A stretch of 7,081 nucleotides of DNA, taken from positions 1-7,081 of the forward strand of contig JAUXNR010000589.1 of NCBI GenBank assembly GCA_030682755.1. The letters are read 5' to 3'. Source of the DNA: Flavobacterium sp. (GTDB lineage Bacteria > Bacteroidota > Bacteroidia > Flavobacteriales > Flavobacteriaceae). The position numbers and the translations under genes were made by a program. Position 1 is the first letter of the stretch. Every line of letters begins with the position of its first letter. Below, piece after piece: positions 4,227 through 7,081 of the stretch. The notes beneath the pieces were generated by a model. That model did not search any database, was not told the DNA's origin, and worked only from the letters and a program-made list of their open reading frames with translations.

Positions 4227-7081
4227 ATGTATAATTTTACCCCAAAGAAAAGCTATTTGCTGCTCACCTTGCTGACAACATTATTTGTCAACACGGTTGC
4301 TTCACAGATAGTGATTGGCACACCTACCTTAGGCTTCTCTCAAGCCTGTGCTTCTTCGGGATTTAATACGTACAATGTTTCCTTTACTTTTTTTCCGACG
4401 GCAAATCTTCAAGCGGGTAATACATTCATCATTGAAATGTCTGATCCTACAGGAAATTTTGCAGGTGCTACTACCGTTAAAACATTAACCAGCACAACCT
4501 CCCCGGTTAATACAAATTTTCAATTACCAACAAATACTGCGGGTGAAGGTTACAGACTTCGAGTAAGAAGTACTGCTCCGGTTGCAACCAGTCCGTCAAG
4601 TGTAAGTTTCCCTGCTTATTATGCTATTCACAATCAGCCTTTTTCAATAAATAACAATTCAGGAACTATAACTGTTTGTGAGGGTTCAACCTTCAATTTA
4701 CAAATTGATTCAGATGGAACGCCGGCATCGCCGTTGTTTTATCCTGGTTTAAATTACAAGTGGTATAGAAACTTTGCAGAGATTGTTGGTCAAACCGGTC
4801 CTTCAATTCCTGTGACGCAATCCGGAAACTACTATGTAATTGTTGACTACGGAAGTTGTATTATGAATTCGTATTCAAATATTGTTGCAGTAAATATTAT
4901 TTCAGGATTTGAATTAACAATAAATACATCTGATTCAACAGATTTTATATGTGAAGGTTCGTCAAAAACATTGGTTTCTTCACATCAAGACGCCTCATAC
5001 AATTATCAATGGTACCGAAACAATGTAGTAATCAGTGGAGCAACTGCGGCAACATATAATGCCACTTTAGAAGGAACTTACAAATTAATCATCACAGATG
5101 GAAGTTGTGTTTTTGAATCAAATGCAATGTTTTTAGAAGTTATAGATTTGCAAGTGAGTTTAAATACAGCAGCTGTTGAAATTTTAATTCCGGGAACAAC
5201 GCTACAAATAAACGGAATTACAAATGCAATAAACCCAACCTTTCAATGGAAGAAAAATGGAGTGAATATTCCAGGTGCTACTTCGATAAATTATACAGCG
5301 AATGACGCAGGGGTCTATTCTTTAACCGTTACAGAAACGCAAGGATGTACAACATCAAGTACGGTTTCAGTTGAAGTAATATTCCCTGATAGTTTTGAAG
5401 TTGCTATTGCAAGTGCGGGAGATTATCAGCAATGCATCAGCACAGAAATTTTGTTGAATATTGTTCAATTTAATGCCTTTACTTCAAACGGCGTTGTAAA
5501 CTTAGTAAACAACACTTATGGGTATGCTTATCAATGGTATAAAAATAATCAACCTATTGCGGGAGCCACTTCAACATTGCTAACGGTTAATCAAACTACA
5601 GGAAATGGTTCCTATCATTTAGTTGTAACCATACCATCAATTGCAACTCCGATTGTTTCTAATGCTATTTCCATTTCTTTAGGAGGTTCAAATCCTGCGG
5701 TGATTTCTCAAACAGGAGCTTATTGTAATACTTCTACAACAGTAACATTCAACAGTAATTATACCGGAACACAATATACCTATCAATGGTTTAGAAACGG
5801 CGTTGCTATTTCAGGAGCCACTTCTTCCAGTTATGCCACGAATCAAGAAGGAAATTATTATGTTATTGTGAACAATGCCGGTTGTTCGTTAACATCAAAT
5901 ACTATTTTAGTAAGTTCAACTTCGGGAACAATCACCATCAACAATCCAGCATTTGATATTTTATTGCCTGGTGAAGAAAAGATATTGACCACAACAACTT
6001 CTTTATCACAGCCGACATATCAGTGGTATAGAAACAACGTTTTAATTTCAGGAGCTACTTCAAGTTCTTATACGGCTACATTAGACGGGGTTTATAAAGT
6101 AGTAGCAACACAAGGAACAGGATGTGCACTTCAAGCAGAAGCCTCAGTTACATTGGCTTATCCTGACAGTTTTAACTTGACCATAAATGTGGCTTCAGGA
6201 TATCAAAACTGTGTAAGTACAGCCACTTCATTAACCATTAATTCATTTGTGGCTCAAACGTCTCAGGGAAACATTAATGTAAACCCAAACAACACTAATT
6301 ATAACTATCAATGGTTGTTTAATGGTGTTGCCATTTCAGGAGCCACAGCAACAACATATGCCATTACAAATGCGTCACAAAACGGAACCTATCAATTAAC
6401 CGTAAGTTTACCAAACTACGGAAACGTAAGTTCAAATAGTGTTTCCGTGGCTTTAGCATTAACAACTCCTTCTGTAACCGTTCAAGGTAGTTTATGTGGT
6501 GGAAACAGTGTGCAATTAACGAGTTCAGAAACCAATTCAATCTATACGTATAATTGGTATAAAAACGGTGTTTTAATTGCAGGAGCCAACCAGCCAACTT
6601 ATACAACTTTTGAAACCGGTTCATATCATTTGGTACTTTCACAAAGTTCTTGTTCGGCAACATCAAACACGGTTGCTGTAAATGAGTCTAATATAACTGC
6701 CACATTAAATGTTTCAGCAACAGAAGTACTAATTCCGGGTCAAACCAGAACATTAACCGTTACCACAAATGCATTGCAACCAACATTTCAGTGGTATAGA
6801 AACAACACCTTAATTAACGGGGCTACTTCAAGCAGTTATGAAGCCACTTTATTTGGAACTTACAAAGTTGAAGTAACTCAAAACGAAGGATGTGTTGCTA
6901 CACAAGAAGCCGTTGTAAATTTAATTTATCCGGATAGTTTCACGGTAAGCATCGCACCAAGCTCAGGTTACTCCGCTTGTTTTAGTGATCAGACAGAATT
7001 ACGAATTGTATCGTTTGATGCTTTAACAACATTGGGTATAATTTCAATTCTGAACAATACTTATGGTTATACGTATCAATG
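4227..7081 (+). CDS. Secreted Ig-like-repeat surface protein, probable T9SS cargo, 5' part only
   Basis: One frame runs from the ATG at 4227 to the window end: 951 codons, no stop. An in-frame TAG at 4218-4220 precedes the ATG and fixes the start. Residues 1-26 form a signal peptide: N-terminal lysines, a Leu/Thr-rich core and a VAS|Q cleavage site that leaves Gln first, as is common in Bacteroidota signal peptidase I substrates. Residues 28-128 form a separate beta-rich domain with one Cys (41). Then come nine complete Ig-like modules and part of a tenth. Each has a Q/K/N-W-Y/F-R/K-N landmark (Trp at 179, 262, 341, 437, 521, 600, 696, 777, 856, 952), usually an ISGAT-S-Y-like turn, and a G-x-Y-x-V/L strand. 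Modules repeat in units of three. Such proteins in flavobacteria are usually T9SS-exported adhesins or gliding-associated proteins with a C-terminal type B sorting domain; that end lies outside the window, so the export route and function are inferred. Confidence 0.9.
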   Translation, partial: MYNFTPKKSYLLLTLLTTLFVNTVASQIVIGTPTLGFSQACASSGFNTYNVSFTFFPTANLQAGNTFIIEMSDPTGNFAGATTVKTLTSTTSPVNTNFQLPTNTAGEGYRLRVRSTAPVATSPSSVSFPAYYAIHNQPFSINNNSGTITVCEGSTFNLQIDSDGTPASPLFYPGLNYKWYRNFAEIVGQTGPSIPVTQSGNYYVIVDYGSCIMNSYSNIVAVNIISGFELTINTSDSTDFICEGSSKTLVSSHQDASYNYQWYRNNVVISGATAATYNATLEGTYKLIITDGSCVFESNAMFLEVIDLQVSLNTAAVEILIPGTTLQINGITNAINPTFQWKKNGVNIPGATSINYTANDAGVYSLTVTETQGCTTSSTVSVEVIFPDSFEVAIASAGDYQQCISTEILLNIVQFNAFTSNGVVNLVNNTYGYAYQWYKNNQPIAGATSTLLTVNQTTGNGSYHLVVTIPSIATPIVSNAISISLGGSNPAVISQTGAYCNTSTTVTFNSNYTGTQYTYQWFRNGVAISGATSSSYATNQEGNYYVIVNNAGCSLTSNTILVSSTSGTITINNPAFDILLPGEEKILTTTTSLSQPTYQWYRNNVLISGATSSSYTATLDGVYKVVATQGTGCALQAEASVTLAYPDSFNLTINVASGYQNCVSTATSLTINSFVAQTSQGNINVNPNNTNYNYQWLFNGVAISGATATTYAITNASQNGTYQLTVSLPNYGNVSSNSVSVALALTTPSVTVQGSLCGGNSVQLTSSETNSIYTYNWYKNGVLIAGANQPTYTTFETGSYHLVLSQSSCSATSNTVAVNESNITATLNVSATEVLIPGQTRTLTVTTNALQPTFQWYRNNTLINGATSSSYEATLFGTYKVEVTQNEGCVATQEAVVNLIYPDSFTVSIAPSSGYSACFSDQTELRIVSFDALTTLGIISILNNTYGYTYQ
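4611..5384 (+). repeat. Three-module Ig unit 1 (A0-B0-C0)
   Basis: Residues 129-386 hold three Ig-like modules with landmark Trp at 179, 262 and 341. This is the most divergent unit: A0 has two cysteines (151 and 211), whereas later A modules have one, and its first strand region is shorter. B0 has the Cys pair 242/294. C0 has a Pro-Gly (ILIPG) where B modules have the first Cys, and a single Cys at 374. Confidence 0.8.
5385..6161 (+). repeat. Three-module Ig unit 2 (A1-B1-C1)
   Basis: Residues 387-645 open with PDSF and have landmark Trp at 437, 521 and 600. Cysteines: A1 403 only, B1 500/553, C1 633 only. The C module again has LLPG at the first-Cys position. The unit is 259 residues long (777 bases). 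Confidence 0.85.
6162..6929 (+). repeat. Three-module Ig unit 3 (A2-B2-C2)
   Basis: Residues 646-901 open with PDSF and have landmark Trp at 696, 777 and 856. Cysteines: A2 662 only, B2 757/809, C2 889 only. The unit is 256 residues long (768 bases). C1 and C2 share an 18-base DNA match at the landmark (6021-6038 and 6789-6806), but otherwise the copies have diverged at the DNA level. Confidence 0.85.
6930..7081 (+). repeat. Three-module Ig unit 4, start only (A3)
   Basis: From residue 902 the pattern restarts with PDSF, a Cys at 918, a long insert ending in NNTYGYTYQ, and the first two bases of the expected Trp codon 952 at the window edge. NNTYGY also occurs in A1, so the next unit resembles unit 2 at this point. 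The array therefore continues to the right. Confidence 0.8.

Noticed and set aside
6364..6666. 100-codon ORF on the minus strand
   Set aside because: It lies wholly inside the continuous Ig-repeat reading frame and its translation has no domain-like character.
4611..7081. Regular repetition considered as a CRISPR array or DNA tandem repeat
   Set aside because: The periodicity is at the protein level, the units are about 770 bases long and divergent in DNA, and the reading frame is intact throughout.

Overview
The window looks like the chromosome of a member of the Bacteroidota, most likely a Flavobacterium-like member of the Flavobacteriaceae. It is AT-rich, the start codons have no Shine-Dalgarno sequence, candidate -7 boxes fit the TANNTTTG pattern of this phylum, and the last gene is a secreted Ig-repeat protein of the kind flavobacteria export by type IX secretion. 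The genus is inferred from gene content and style, not from a search.

Layout. (1) At the left edge is the 3' part of a CNNM/CBS-pair membrane protein gene (+), closed by a strong intrinsic terminator. (2) A 219-bp gap holding a perfect 8+8 bp inverted repeat leads to a 322-residue SPFH/band-7 protein (+) that most resembles the hypersensitive-induced-reaction (HIR) branch. (3) This gene converges with a full-length glutaminyl-tRNA synthetase gene, glnS (-). The 253-bp gap between them has two terminators, one per gene. (4) glnS diverges from the last gene across about 430 bp. The half nearest the last gene holds three successive inverted repeats and may be a structured mRNA leader. (5) From 4227 to the right edge runs one uninterrupted reading frame of 951 codons with no stop. 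It encodes a signal peptide, an N-terminal beta domain and a long array of Ig-like modules.

The most notable content is this last gene. Its Ig-like modules form a three-module unit (called A-B-C here) that recurs every 256-259 residues, with nearly fixed spacing between the landmark tryptophans (A to B 81-84, B to C 79, C to A 96). B modules carry the usual pair of Ig cysteines. C modules and the A modules that follow them carry one cysteine each, always exactly 29 residues apart, which suggests an inter-module disulfide at each unit junction. The leader of this gene also contains a 12-bp complementarity (with a 2-nt bulge) to the signal-peptide codons.

The first three genes are housekeeping or membrane-maintenance genes, each apparently its own transcription unit. 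Nothing in the window ties them functionally to the adhesin-like gene. No mobile element, tRNA, rRNA or CRISPR array was seen.
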